From NCBI RefSeq assembly GCF_000763885.1, contig NZ_JRKO01000043.1:1-49685 (forward strand): 49,685 bases of DNA, given 5' to 3'. Below, one piece after another: positions 16,705 through 24,070 of the stretch. Within the stretch, counting starts at the first letter, position 1. Every line of letters begins with the position of its first letter. Made by a program: the position numbers and the translations under genes. The DNA comes from Paracoccus versutus (GTDB lineage Bacteria > Pseudomonadota > Alphaproteobacteria > Rhodobacterales > Rhodobacteraceae). A model generated the notes under the pieces. The model saw only the letters and a program-made list of their open reading frames with translations, was not told the DNA's origin and did not search any database.

Positions 16705-17268
16705 TCAGATGCCGGCGCCGGGGGCAAAGCCGCCGGCCATGGCCACCGGCGCGCCGGCCGCGCCGCCGGTGATCAGCACCCACCAGATCTTGCCCGAAGG
16801 CTCCTGATACCAGCCGATGCCGAATTCCGTGGCGCGCGGGTCCATGATCACGTCGCGGGTGTCGCGGGTCTGCATCCAGGCATTCAGGGTGGTGATCTCG
16901 TTCTCGTAGGTCTCGGAGATGTTCTCGCCGACCAGATGGCCCATGTAGCCCTGGCGCCGCACCCGCTCGAGCGGCGAAGAGCCGTCCGAGCCGAAATGCC
17001 AGGCCCGGTTCTGCGCCGCCATGTCGCGGGCATGGACCTTGGCGGCCGCATCCAGCGCGGGGCTCTGCATCATGGCGGGGGCCGCGACATTGGCGCGCAG
17101 CGCGTTGATCTGGCCCAGGACGCGACCGGGGATCTGCGCCTCTTCGCGCGGGGTGATGCGATAGGCCGTCGGCAGCGGCTGCCCGTCGGGGCCCAGTTGC
17201 GGCTGAGGCTGCTGGCAGGCCGCGAGCGCCAGCACCGACACAAGCGCCAGGGTGGAAAGTTTCAGCAT
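16705..17268 (-). CDS. CAP/SCP-domain lipoprotein
   Basis: A 187-residue protein with a lipobox (ALAAC, Cys18) and a CAP (cysteine-rich secretory/PR-1) domain. Motifs seen: INALRANVAAPAM, the metal-site His in KVHARDMAAQNRAWHFG, GENISETYE, and the late FGIGWYQEPSGKIWWVLI. Bacterial CAP proteins are secreted and of mostly unclear function; some bind lipids or act near the wall. The start at 17268 gives the lipoprotein signal directly; longer forms would disrupt it. It diverges from the Tat-exported L,D-transpeptidase across a 229 bp gap and ends beside the repeat array. Confidence 0.85.
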   Translation of the reverse strand: MLKLSTLALVSVLALAACQQPQPQLGPDGQPLPTAYRITPREEAQIPGRVLGQINALRANVAAPAMMQSPALDAAAKVHARDMAAQNRAWHFGSDGSSPLERVRRQGYMGHLVGENISETYENEITTLNAWMQTRDTRDVIMDPRATEFGIGWYQEPSGKIWWVLITGGAAGAPVAMAGGFAPGAGI

Positions 17269-17497
17269 GATGTCCTGTCCCCAAGGATGTTTGCGCCAGC
17301 CATACAAAAGCGCAACCGCCGCTTCAAACCCAAGATTGCGTGAGCGCAACAGGCTGCGACTGTGTTGCGACAATGACGCTTGTTTGAATTGCAAGGCGCC
17401 TGCGGCGGGCGTAAATCCCCGTTCCAGCAAGACCTCTTTCGCACATTCGGGCAGAGAAGGCCGCAGGAAGCGGTCCGTCACATATCAGGAGCGACAC

Positions 17498-18151
17498 ATG
17501 ATCACGCCGAAGAAACCGGTCTCGCGCCGGAAATTTCTGACCGCCTCGGTGGCGATGGGCGCGGCAGGGCTGGCGGCCCCGGCCATTGCGCAATCCTTCG
17601 ACCCCTATACCGGCCAGCCCCTGCAGGGCACGGCGGGCGGCGCCACCCCGGATGCGGGCATGGTGCAATACGACGCCGCGCAGGATTCGCGCCGCAACAT
17701 CTCCAGCTTCCGCATGCAGGACTGGCAGCCCTATTTCAGCAGCCTGACCAATGGCGCGATCCTGGTCGACCTGACCTCGCGCGCGCTGCATTACTGGTCC
17801 GAGGACCAGTCGGTCTACAAGCTGTTCCCGACCTCGGTCCCGGTCAGCGCCGACCTGACCCGCACCGGCCGCACCGAGATCATCAAGAAGGTCGAGGGCC
17901 CCAGCTGGGCGCCCACCCCCGAGATGAAGAAGCGCAACCCCGAATGGCCGGATTTCGTGCCGCCGGGGCCGGACAACCCGCTGGGCACCCATGCGCTGTG
18001 GCTGAGCTGGCAGTATTACCGCATCCACGGCACGCATGACACGCGCAAGATCGGCCGCAAGTCCTCGAACGGCTGCATCGGCCTTTACAACGAGCATATC
18101 AAGCAGCTCTACGACCTGACCAAGATCGGCACCCAGGTTCTGCTGATCTGA
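17498..18151 (+). CDS. Tat-exported L,D-transpeptidase (YkuD)
   Basis: A 217-residue protein with a twin-arginine signal (SRRKFLTASVAMGAAGLAAP, cleavage near AIAQ). The YkuD domain begins near residue 85 (GAILVDLTSRALHYW). The catalytic motif is YRIHGTHDTRKIG, then SSNGCIGLYNEHI, with His and Cys in place. It is typical of the RRxFL-type L,D-transpeptidases frequent in Rhodobacterales, which modify peptidoglycan in the periplasm after folded export. An AGGAG site lies six bases before the start. Its final codons (ending LLI) are the first bases of a 187 bp unit repeated twice more downstream. Confidence 0.92.
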   Translation: MITPKKPVSRRKFLTASVAMGAAGLAAPAIAQSFDPYTGQPLQGTAGGATPDAGMVQYDAAQDSRRNISSFRMQDWQPYFSSLTNGAILVDLTSRALHYWSEDQSVYKLFPTSVPVSADLTRTGRTEIIKKVEGPSWAPTPEMKKRNPEWPDFVPPGPDNPLGTHALWLSWQYYRIHGTHDTRKIGRKSSNGCIGLYNEHIKQLYDLTKIGTQVLLI

Positions 18152-18693
18152 CCCGGCCGAACAGGAACGACAGCAAGGGGGCCGCAAGGCCCCTTTTTCG
18201 TTTCGACCCTTTGGATCGGAAAAGGGTCGGGCTGCACCATCGGAGGATGCAGCCCGACCCCCTGGTCACTCCTGCGGGTCCAAGCCAAATGCCGGATGAT
18301 GGATCGGCTCTCCGCGAGGCGGGATTCCGTCGATCTGACCCGGCCACGACAAGAGCGACCGCAAAGGGGTCGCGAGGCCCGCTTTTCGTTTCGTCCGCCT
18401 GGATCGGCGAAGGGTCTGGCTGCACCGCCGCAGGAAGCAACCCGTCCCCCGGTCACTCCTGCGCACCCAGGTCGAATGGCGGATGGTGGATCGGCTCTCC
18501 GCGAGGCGGGATGCCGTCGATCTGACCCGGCCGGGACAGAGGTGACAGCAAGGGGCCGCGAGCCCCCTTTTTCGTTTCGACCCTTTGGATCGGAAAAGGG
18601 TCTGGCTGCACCATCGGAGGGTGCAGCCCGTCCCCCTGGTCACTCCTGCGGGCCGAGGCCGAATGCCGGATGATGGATCAGCTCTCCGCAAGG
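18145..18693. repeat. three direct copies of a 187 bp convergent-junction unit
   Basis: Units start with GATCTGACCCGGCC at 18145, 18332 and 18519, exactly 187 bp apart; the third is cut short by the acetyltransferase gene at about 18693. Each unit contains the last codon and stop of the upstream L,D-transpeptidase, a terminator-like hairpin, two more hairpins, and the last ~20 codons plus stop of the downstream minus-strand gene. On the minus strand the three copies read GEPIHHPAFGLDPQE, GEPIHHPPFDLGAQE and GELIHHPAFGLGPQE, each followed by a stop. Copy 2 is the most diverged. This is a tandem triplication of the whole convergent junction. Nothing else is seen between the genes. Confidence 0.9.
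18178..18255 (+). terminator. triple hairpin with T-run after the Tat L,D-transpeptidase
   Basis: First stem GGGGCC (18178-18183) / GGCCCC (18188-18193), loop GCAA, followed by TTTTT: a good intrinsic terminator. Second stem GACCCTTT (18205-18212) / AAAGGGTC (18221-18228). Third stem GGGCTGCA (18229-18236) / TGCAGCCC (18248-18255). The third repeat copy keeps a clean version of the first hairpin near 18550; copy 2 is degenerate. The later stems would also fold in minus-strand transcripts. Confidence 0.8.
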
Positions 18694-19140
18694 CGCGGTG
18701 CCGTCGAAAGGCAGGGCCATGACCACCTCGGGCGGGCAGCCCGCTACGCGCAGGCCGGGGAAGGCACGGAAACCGAACCGGCCATAATAGGCCGGGTCGC
18801 CCACCAGCGCCGCGCCGCGGCCGGTCGCTCGCAATCGGCGGAGGGCCTCTGCCATCAGGGCCGTGCCGATCCCCTGGCCGTGCCTTGAGGGCAAGACGGC
18901 AAGCGGGCCGATCAGGCCCCAGCCGTCCTGCGTGCCGATCCGTGCCGCCGAGGCGGCCAGGTAGCCGACCACCGCACCCTCGTCCTCGGCCACAAGCGAA
19001 AGGGCAAGCGCGCCCTGCGCCCGCAGCGCCTCGACGATGTCGGCCTCGGTTCCGGTGGATTGCGCCAGCATCAGCATGGCTTCGGTGACAAGCCGGCCGA
19101 TCGCCGGAATGTCGCCGGCCGTTTCATCGCGGATCAGCAT
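18640..19140 (-). CDS. GNAT N-acetyltransferase, YjhQ-like (putative antitoxin)
   Basis: A 166-residue GNAT protein starting MLIRDETAGDIPAIGRLV. The acetyl-CoA motif is LAVLPSRHGQGIGTALM (Q/RxxGxG/A), preceded by ALSLVAEDEGAVVGYLA and followed by ALVGDPAYYGRFGFRAF, as in YjhQ/YhbS-type enzymes. It begins one base after the stop of a TopAI-like gene. In E. coli the topAI (yjhX)-yjhQ pair is a toxin-antitoxin system in which YjhQ counteracts TopAI; the same pairing here makes an antitoxin role likely. Its last ~20 codons belong to the 187 bp repeat. Catalysis on another substrate is also possible. Confidence 0.85.
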   Translation of the reverse strand: MLIRDETAGDIPAIGRLVTEAMLMLAQSTGTEADIVEALRAQGALALSLVAEDEGAVVGYLAASAARIGTQDGWGLIGPLAVLPSRHGQGIGTALMAEALRRLRATGRGAALVGDPAYYGRFGFRAFPGLRVAGCPPEVVMALPFDGTAPCGELIHHPAFGLGPQE

Positions 19141-19141
19141 G

Positions 19142-19405
19142 TCAGGCCCCCTGATTGTCGAGTTGCGCGCGCACCGACAAGCGGCCACGCTTCGAGATCC
19201 GATACGGGCTGCCTGACCGCGATTCGATCAGCCGTTTCCGCCGCAACCGGCTGAAGACGGCCAGATCGAAGCCGGCAAGGATCATCCCCTCGCGCGTGAC
19301 GCATGTCACGGAGGTGATCCTGGCGCTGTCGCCGCGCTCGTGCAGGATGCGGCCACCCAGGGCCAGGACGTGCAGCGCACGTTGTTCATTTCGTGAAATG
19401 TTCAT
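19142..19405 (-). CDS. TopAI/YjhX-family (UPF0386) topoisomerase I inhibitor toxin
   Basis: An 87-residue protein opening MNISRNEQRALHVLALGGRI and ending KRGRLSVRAQLDNQ. Together with VTREGMILAGFDLAVF and the PYRIS segment this matches the UPF0386/YjhX family closely in length and motif order. In E. coli the protein (TopAI) binds topoisomerase I and blocks DNA relaxation; the linked YjhQ relieves toxicity. The downstream GNAT gene follows after one base, so the two are one operon. The start at 19405 lies in a near-palindrome CATTTC-GT-GAAATG (19389-19402), which might be autoregulatory. Function is inferred from the family. Confidence 0.88.
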   Translation of the reverse strand: MNISRNEQRALHVLALGGRILHERGDSARITSVTCVTREGMILAGFDLAVFSRLRRKRLIESRSGSPYRISKRGRLSVRAQLDNQGA

Positions 19406-19592
19406 GGAAGTCTCGCATGACGGACGTGAAAGACACCCCGAGCGCACATGCGCCCGGCGGCTTTGAATTCACGCGGCTCTCCGAAGATTCAGAGAGCCTT
19501 GTCACACAAGCTCTGACATCCAGTCTCCATAGGCAGCGAGGGGTTGTCGCCGCTCGCGCCACCAATCTAGGAAGCGGGCGCCCTTGGAACAA
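19386..19592 (-). CDS. possible leader ORF upstream of the TopAI-like gene
   Basis: A 68-codon open frame whose end (DFHEHFTK, stop at 19386) overlaps the start of the TopAI-like gene by 20 bases. No clear ribosome site was seen for the ATG at 19592, and internal starts are possible, for example the Met of SVMRDF near the end. E. coli topAI is preceded by the leader peptide gene toiL, which senses ribosome-targeting antibiotics, so a leader frame here would fit. No sequence similarity to ToiL is claimed; the frame may be fortuitous. Confidence 0.2.
   Translation of the reverse strand: MFQGRPLPRLVARAATTPRCLWRLDVRACVTRLSESSESRVNSKPPGACALGVSFTSVMRDFHEHFTK
19475..19514 (-). promoter_or_regulatory. 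overlapping alternative hairpins in the TopAI leader
   Basis: Two stems compete for the same bases. Stem 1: GGCTCTC (19475-19481) with GAGAGCC (19492-19498), loop of 10. Stem 2: AGAG-C-CTTGT (19493-19501) with ACAAG-CTCT (19506-19514), one bulge. They share 19493-19498, so only one can form, as in an attenuator. They lie 70-110 bases upstream of the TopAI-like start on the transcript strand. The rest of the 280 bp gap (19406-19685) shows only a GC hairpin, CGGGCC/GGCCCG, at 19606-19622. Confidence 0.5.
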
Positions 19593-19685
19593 CCCCGTAG
19601 AATGACGGGCCGTGGCGGCCCGCCCCGTGATCGGCGCCAGCAGCGGCTGCGTCCCGCATGACGGGCATGGCGGCCGCTCGGGCCG

Positions 19686-20717
19686 TCAGACCCAGCCCGC
19701 CAGGTTCTCGCCGATGACCGCCGCCAGCACGTCGATATGCGCGGGCTCGGCGTTCAGGCAGGGGATATAGGTGAACTCCTTGCCGCCGGCATGTTCGAAC
19801 GCCTCGCGGATCTCGCCCTGGATCTCTTCCAGCGTCTCGATGCAATCGGCCGAGAAGGCGGGCGAGATCACCGCGATCTCGGTGATGCCCTGCTGCGCCA
19901 GTTCGGCCACATGCTCGACCGTATAGGGGCGCAGCCATTCCTCGGTCCCGAAGACCGACTGGAAGGTGGTGTCGATCACGCCCTCGTCCCAGCCCAGCCG
20001 TTCCCGGAGCAGGCGCGAGGTCTTCTGGCATTGGCAATGATAGGGGTCGCCCTCCATCAGATAGCGCTTGGGCATGCCGTGGTAGCTGGCGACCAGCTTG
20101 CGGGGCTGGCGGCCGCCCAGGGCGCGCTCGACCGAGGCGGCCAGCGCCTCGATATAGTCGGGCCGGTCGAAATAGGGCGGCACGGTGCGCGAGGCCGGCT
20201 GCCATTTCTGCGTCATCAGCGCGCGGAAGAACTGGTCGTTCGCCGTCGCCGTGGTCGCCCCGGCATATTGCGGATAAAGCGGGAAGAACAGGATGCGGTC
20301 GCAGCCCGCCTTGACCATCCGGTCCACCACGTCCGCGGTCGAGGGATTGCCGTAGCGCATGCAGAAATCGACCATGACCCGGTCGCCCCACAGCGCCGCC
20401 GCCCGTTCGCGCAGCGCCGCCACCTGCTGCTTGGTGATGGTCATCAGCGGGCTTTCGTCCGCCTCGTTGTTCCAGATCAGCCGGTAGTTCGCGCCCGAGG
20501 TAAAGGGCCGCTTGGACAGGATGACGGTTTGCAGCAGCGGCTGCCACTTCCAGGCGGGATAGTCGATCACCCGCTTGTCCGACAGGAACTCGTTCAGGTA
20601 GCGCCGCATCGGCCAGTAGTCGGGCGAATCGGGCGTGCCCAGGTTGGCGACCAGCACGCCGATCTTGCGGGCTGGGATGTTCGGATGATCGGCTGGGGCA
20701 TACTCGGTAAAGGTCAT
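19686..20717 (-). CDS. hemH: ferrochelatase
   Basis: A 343-residue enzyme inserting Fe2+ into protoporphyrin IX, the last step of haem synthesis. Motifs: VGVLVANLGTPDSP-like start (IGVLVANLGTPDSPDYW), YGNPS, FFPLYPQYAGATT, SYHGMPKRYLMEGDPY with the catalytic His, and the C-terminal PAFSADCIETLEEI containing the conserved Glu. CQCQKTS lies after the HGMPK loop, as in other alphaproteobacterial enzymes. The start at 20717 overlaps the upstream methyltransferase stop as ATGA, so the two are coupled. The context suggests haem supply, but not direct regulation by the toxin-antitoxin pair downstream. Confidence 0.96.
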   Translation of the reverse strand: MTFTEYAPADHPNIPARKIGVLVANLGTPDSPDYWPMRRYLNEFLSDKRVIDYPAWKWQPLLQTVILSKRPFTSGANYRLIWNNEADESPLMTITKQQVAALRERAAALWGDRVMVDFCMRYGNPSTADVVDRMVKAGCDRILFFPLYPQYAGATTATANDQFFRALMTQKWQPASRTVPPYFDRPDYIEALAASVERALGGRQPRKLVASYHGMPKRYLMEGDPYHCQCQKTSRLLRERLGWDEGVIDTTFQSVFGTEEWLRPYTVEHVAELAQQGITEIAVISPAFSADCIETLEEIQGEIREAFEHAGGKEFTYIPCLNAEPAHIDVLAAVIGENLAGWV

Positions 20718-21553
20718 TCGGACTTTCTCGTGCTGGCAAGAGCTTCGGCAAGCGGCATCCGGGCCGAGCCGGGCCGAAGCGGTTTCTGCTGACTGGCATC
20801 GGGCGCCCATCCGGTCAGGAAAACCAGATCGAAGGTGGCCCGGATGCGCGTCCCGTCCTGCGGGTCGGGATGGTTTTCGGCATAAAGCGCGGCGGCGCGC
20901 AACAGGACATCTCGTCGCGTCGGGCGCCGCAGCCGCTGGGCCAGCGCGTTGCCCTCGCCCATGGCGCGCAGGTCGCGGCCCAGGTGGAACAGGCTGCGAT
21001 AGCTGGCGATCTGGGTGATCTGGTCGGCGACCGGCAGTGCCAGGCCCGCGCGCGGCAGCAGCCCGCCCAGGTCGCGGATCTCGCCCATGGGCAGGACGCG
21101 GGGCGACAGGCCGCCCGTCACCTCGGCCTCGGCGCGGGTCAGGGCGTCGCGCAACTCGTGCAGGGTGCGCCCGCCGGGACAGGCGGCGATGAACAGCCCG
21201 TCGGGACGCAGCGCGCGCGCCGCCTGGGCGATCTGGCCCACCGGATCCTCGGCCCAGTGCAGCGCCATGGCATGGATCACCAGGTCATGCGCGCCGGGCT
21301 CCAGCGCCAGCGCGGGCGTATCGGCGACGACCGTGGCGCCGGGCATGGCGTCGCGCCAGAGCTGCGGCCGGCCGGTGACGACGGCGACGGCGCTAAACCG
21401 TCTGTTAACCTCTGCCAGCCTATCCTCGATCTCGTCGGCGACGATTCGATGCAGGAAATCGACCGGCCCCAGGCGCAGGGCGCGGGCGCGGTTGCGGTCC
21501 AGCGCGCGGCGGTCGGTCAGGCCGGGAACGGAAGAGGTGGGATCGGGCATCAT
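20714..21553 (-). CDS. BioC/NDUFAF5-like SAM-dependent methyltransferase
   Basis: A 279-residue protein with N-terminal DRRALDRNRARALRLGPVDFLH, typical of NDUFAF5/BioC-like proteins, then a Rossmann fold in which the SAM glycine loop is weak (VAVVTGRPQL), followed by DLVIHAMALHWAEDPV and ALRPDGLFIAACPGG. The C-terminal RATFDLVFLTGWAPDASQQKPLRPGSA is the hallmark of the alphaproteobacterial/mitochondrial NDUFAF5 group, which in mitochondria hydroxylates a complex I subunit. A complex I assembly role is therefore a fair inference. It diverges from comF with start codons only about 30 bases apart (or overlapping). Confidence 0.8.
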   Translation of the reverse strand: MMPDPTSSVPGLTDRRALDRNRARALRLGPVDFLHRIVADEIEDRLAEVNRRFSAVAVVTGRPQLWRDAMPGATVVADTPALALEPGAHDLVIHAMALHWAEDPVGQIAQAARALRPDGLFIAACPGGRTLHELRDALTRAEAEVTGGLSPRVLPMGEIRDLGGLLPRAGLALPVADQITQIASYRSLFHLGRDLRAMGEGNALAQRLRRPTRRDVLLRAAALYAENHPDPQDGTRIRATFDLVFLTGWAPDASQQKPLRPGSARMPLAEALASTRKSE

Positions 21554-21584
21554 GGGGGCTGAACATAGGGGGCTTCGCGGCTTG

Positions 21585-22322
21585 ATGAAAGGCGCATTGC
21601 GGCTGGTCTATCCGCCGCAATGCCTGTGCTGCGGCGCGCCCGTCGCCGACGAGGGCGGGCTGTGCCCCGCCTGCTGGCGCGAGGCCGATTTCATCACCGG
21701 CACCTGCTGCGCGCGCTGCGGCACGCCGCTGCCGGGCGACGGGGCCGGCGACGCCGGGGATGCGGCGGCGGGGCTGCTGGTCTGCGACGATTGCCTGGGG
21801 CTGCAGCGGCCCTGGCAGCAGGGCCGCGCGGCGCTGGTCTATCGCGGCAGCGGGCGCAGGCTGGCGCTGATGCTGAAGCATGGCGACCGGCTGGACCTGG
21901 CGCCCGCACTTGGCGGCTGGGTGGCGCGGGCGGCGCTGCCGCTGCTGCGGCCGGACGCGGTGGTGGTGCCGGTGCCGGTGCATCTGCGCCGGCTGCTGAA
22001 GCGCAAGTACAACCAGGCCGAGATGCTGTCGCAGCATGTCGCCCGCGCGCATGGGCTGGCGCATCTGCCCGGCGCCCTGCGGCGGCTGCGACATACGCCG
22101 ATGCAGGACCATGGCAGCGTCGGCGACCGTTTCGCGAATGTGGACGGGGCGATCGGCGTGCCCGCGCGCATGGTCCCGCGGCTGCGGGGCCGCGCGGTGC
22201 TGCTGGTCGACGACGTGATGGCCTCGGGGGCGACGCTGGCGGCCTCGGCTCGGGCGCTGGCGGCGGCGGGCGCGGCGCCGATCTCGGTCGTGGTTCTGGC
22301 GCGGGCGGTCAAGGATGCCTAG
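21585..22322 (+). CDS. ComF-family phosphoribosyltransferase-like protein
   Basis: A protein of about 245 residues. The N-terminus has two zinc-ribbon Cys pairs (CLCCGAP, CPACW, CCARCGTPL, CDDCLG), followed by the phosphoribosyltransferase domain with VVPVPVHLRRLLKRKYNQAEML and the PRPP loop VLLVDDVMASGAT. ComF proteins are linked to DNA uptake in competent bacteria; elsewhere the role is unclear. The start at 21585 gives the typical MKGALRLVYPPQCLCCG opening; an ATG at 21552 overlaps the divergent methyltransferase start and would add 11 residues. It heads a run with grxC, a nitrilase-family gene and a MarR gene. Confidence 0.87.
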   Translation: MKGALRLVYPPQCLCCGAPVADEGGLCPACWREADFITGTCCARCGTPLPGDGAGDAGDAAAGLLVCDDCLGLQRPWQQGRAALVYRGSGRRLALMLKHGDRLDLAPALGGWVARAALPLLRPDAVVVPVPVHLRRLLKRKYNQAEMLSQHVARAHGLAHLPGALRRLRHTPMQDHGSVGDRFANVDGAIGVPARMVPRLRGRAVLLVDDVMASGATLAASARALAAAGAAPISVVVLARAVKDA

Positions 22323-22355
22323 ATATGGGGGCGAACATCAATCCGGGACGCGCAT

Positions 22356-22619
22356 ATGCCCAAGGTCGAACTGTATACCACCCCCACCTGCCCCTATTGC
22401 ATCGCCGCGAAATCGCTGCTGCGCAAGAAGGGCATCGCCTATCACGACACCGATGTCAGCCGCGATCCGCAGCTGCGCGCGGCAATGACCCAGCGCGCCG
22501 GCGGCCGCCGGACCGTGCCGCAGATCTTCATCGACGGCCGCCATGTCGGCGGCTGCGACGACCTGCATGCGCTGGACCGCCAAGGCAAGCTGGACGCCCT
22601 GCTGGGCCTGACGGCATGA
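22356..22619 (+). CDS. grxC: glutaredoxin 3
   Basis: An 87-residue glutaredoxin with the dithiol active site CPYC at about residues 12-15, the TVPQIFI cis-proline segment and GGCDDL near the C-terminus. It reduces disulfides and mixed disulfides with glutathione in the cytoplasm. Length and motifs are those of GrxC. It starts 33 bp after comF, and its stop overlaps the next start as ATGA. Confidence 0.95.
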   Translation: MPKVELYTTPTCPYCIAAKSLLRKKGIAYHDTDVSRDPQLRAAMTQRAGGRRTVPQIFIDGRHVGGCDDLHALDRQGKLDALLGLTA

Positions 22620-23467
22620 GCGAGGCGCTGACCGCGGGGCTGGTGCAGCTGAGCGTCTCGGACGATCCCGAGCGCAACCTGCCGGTCACGCGGGCGCTGG
22701 TGCGCGAGGCGGCGCAGGGCGGGGCCGGCTGGGTGCTGACGCCCGAGGCGACCAACCTGCTGGGCGCCAGCCGCGAGCGGCAGGAGCATGTCCTGCGCAC
22801 CGAGGCCGAGGACCAGACCCTGGCCGCGCTGCGCGAGGATGCGCGCGAGCTGGGCATCTGGCTGCTGATCGGTTCGCTGTCGCTGAAGACCGGCGATCCG
22901 GGCGAGAGCCGCTTTGCCAATCGCAGCTTCCTGATCGCGCCGGACGGCAGCATCCGGGCGCGCTATGACAAGCTGCACATGTTCGACGTGACCGTGTCCC
23001 AAAGCGAATCCTATCGCGAATCGGCGGCCTTCCGGCCGGGCGGGCGGGCGGTGCTGGCCCAGGGGCCCCTGCCCGTCGGCATGACCGTCTGCTACGACCT
23101 GCGCTTTCCCGCGCTTTACCGCGCGCTGGCCCAGGCGGGGGCCGAGGTGCTGACCGTGCCCGCCGCCTTCAACGACACCACCGGCGCCGCGCATTGGGAG
23201 GTGCTTCTGCGCGCCCGCGCCATCGAGACCGGCTGCTTCGTGCTGGCGCCCGCGCAATGCGGCACCCATGCCAGCCATGCCGAGCCGGACCGCCGGCCGC
23301 GCCGCAGCCACGGGCATTCCCTGGCCGTCGGACCCTGGGGAGAGGTGCTGGCCGATGGCGGCACCGAGCCCGGCGTGACCTTCGTGACGCTTGACCCGGC
23401 GGCGGTTCTCGGGGCACGGTCCCGCATCCCATCCCTGACGCATGACCGGAACTTCGCGGGCCCATGA
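22616..23467 (+). CDS. carbon-nitrogen hydrolase (Nit/nitrilase superfamily)
   Basis: A 283-residue member of the nitrilase superfamily with the catalytic triad visible: Glu44 in TPEATN, Lys in YDKLHMFDV, and Cys in VGMTVCYDLRFP. The segment MFDVTVSQSESYRES matches Nit1/Nit2-type proteins, which act as omega-amidases or deaminated-glutathione amidases. It begins within the grxC stop (ATGA) and ends overlapping the MarR start (ATGA). The pairing with glutaredoxin favours deaminated-glutathione repair, but this is inference. Confidence 0.9.
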   Translation: MSEALTAGLVQLSVSDDPERNLPVTRALVREAAQGGAGWVLTPEATNLLGASRERQEHVLRTEAEDQTLAALREDARELGIWLLIGSLSLKTGDPGESRFANRSFLIAPDGSIRARYDKLHMFDVTVSQSESYRESAAFRPGGRAVLAQGPLPVGMTVCYDLRFPALYRALAQAGAEVLTVPAAFNDTTGAAHWEVLLRARAIETGCFVLAPAQCGTHASHAEPDRRPRRSHGHSLAVGPWGEVLADGGTEPGVTFVTLDPAAVLGARSRIPSLTHDRNFAGP

Positions 23468-23967
23468 TCCACAAGACGCAAGACAGCCCGCACGGACATG
23501 CCGAAGCCTCGGCCGACGCCCTGGCTGCCAGCCTGTTTTCCGAGGTGTTCATCGCCGACCAGCTGGCGCGCGACCTGATCGGCAAGGCGCTGCCCAAGGG
23601 CATGCAGATCTCGCATTTCTCGGTGCTGAACCTGCTGGCGCACCTGAATGTCGAGCGCACGCCGGCCGAACTGGCCGAGGCGTTCCACGTTACCCGCGGC
23701 GCCATGACCAACACGCTGTCGCGGCTGGAATGGGCAGGGCATATCCATATCCGCCCGGACTGGGACGACGCGCGGCGCAAGTTCATCGCCATCAGCCCGG
23801 CCGGCCGGGCGGCGCGGGACGCGGCGCTGGCCGCCTTCATGCCGCGAATCGCCGACGTGGTGCGCGATGTCGGCGCCGACCGGGTGCGCGCGGCGCTGCC
23901 GGTCCTGCGCATGCTGCGCAAGCAGCTGGAAGAGACGTTGCGTCACGAAACCCGCGGCGGGCGCTGA
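23464..23967 (+). CDS. MarR-family transcriptional regulator
   Basis: A 167-residue winged-helix regulator. The DNA-binding region is FSVLNLLAHLNVERTPAELAEAFHVTRGAMTNTLSRLE, followed by the wing DDARRKFIAISPAGR. It is translationally coupled to the nitrilase-family gene and ends the operon. It differs from the other MarR protein at 38.5 kb, which is the PetP homologue. Its target and effector are unknown; it may regulate its own operon. Confidence 0.88.
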   Translation: MIHKTQDSPHGHAEASADALAASLFSEVFIADQLARDLIGKALPKGMQISHFSVLNLLAHLNVERTPAELAEAFHVTRGAMTNTLSRLEWAGHIHIRPDWDDARRKFIAISPAGRAARDAALAAFMPRIADVVRDVGADRVRAALPVLRMLRKQLEETLRHETRGGR

Positions 23968-23990
23968 CCCCGCCGGTCGCCCGGTCGCAC

Positions 23991-24070
23991 GAGTATTTTC
24001 GGAACGGTGAAGGCCGGCGCGGGCTCGCCCCGCCGCGCCGCTGCCGTCGGGTATTTGCGGAACGAAGAAG
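23991..24070. repeat. two direct copies of the dispersed ~22 bp motif (B and C)
   Basis: GAGTATTTTCGGAACGGTGA (from 23991) and GGGTATTTGCGGAACGAAGA (from 24049) lie in the same orientation 58 bp apart, in the 103 bp convergent gap between the MarR gene and ubiG. Copy C ends directly at the ubiG stop codon. Copy B is more diverged from the consensus GGGTATTTGGACAACGAAGA. Confidence 0.6.

Noticed and set aside
13997..19405. Genomic island or prophage around the repeats
   Set aside because: No integrase, transposase, tRNA attachment site or flanking target duplication was seen, and the genes have the same high-GC coding style as their neighbours.
23464..23967. MarR gene as petP
   Set aside because: The MarR gene coupled to the response regulator at 38.5 kb fits PetP in context and in its N-terminal sequence; this one is coupled to a nitrilase-family gene.
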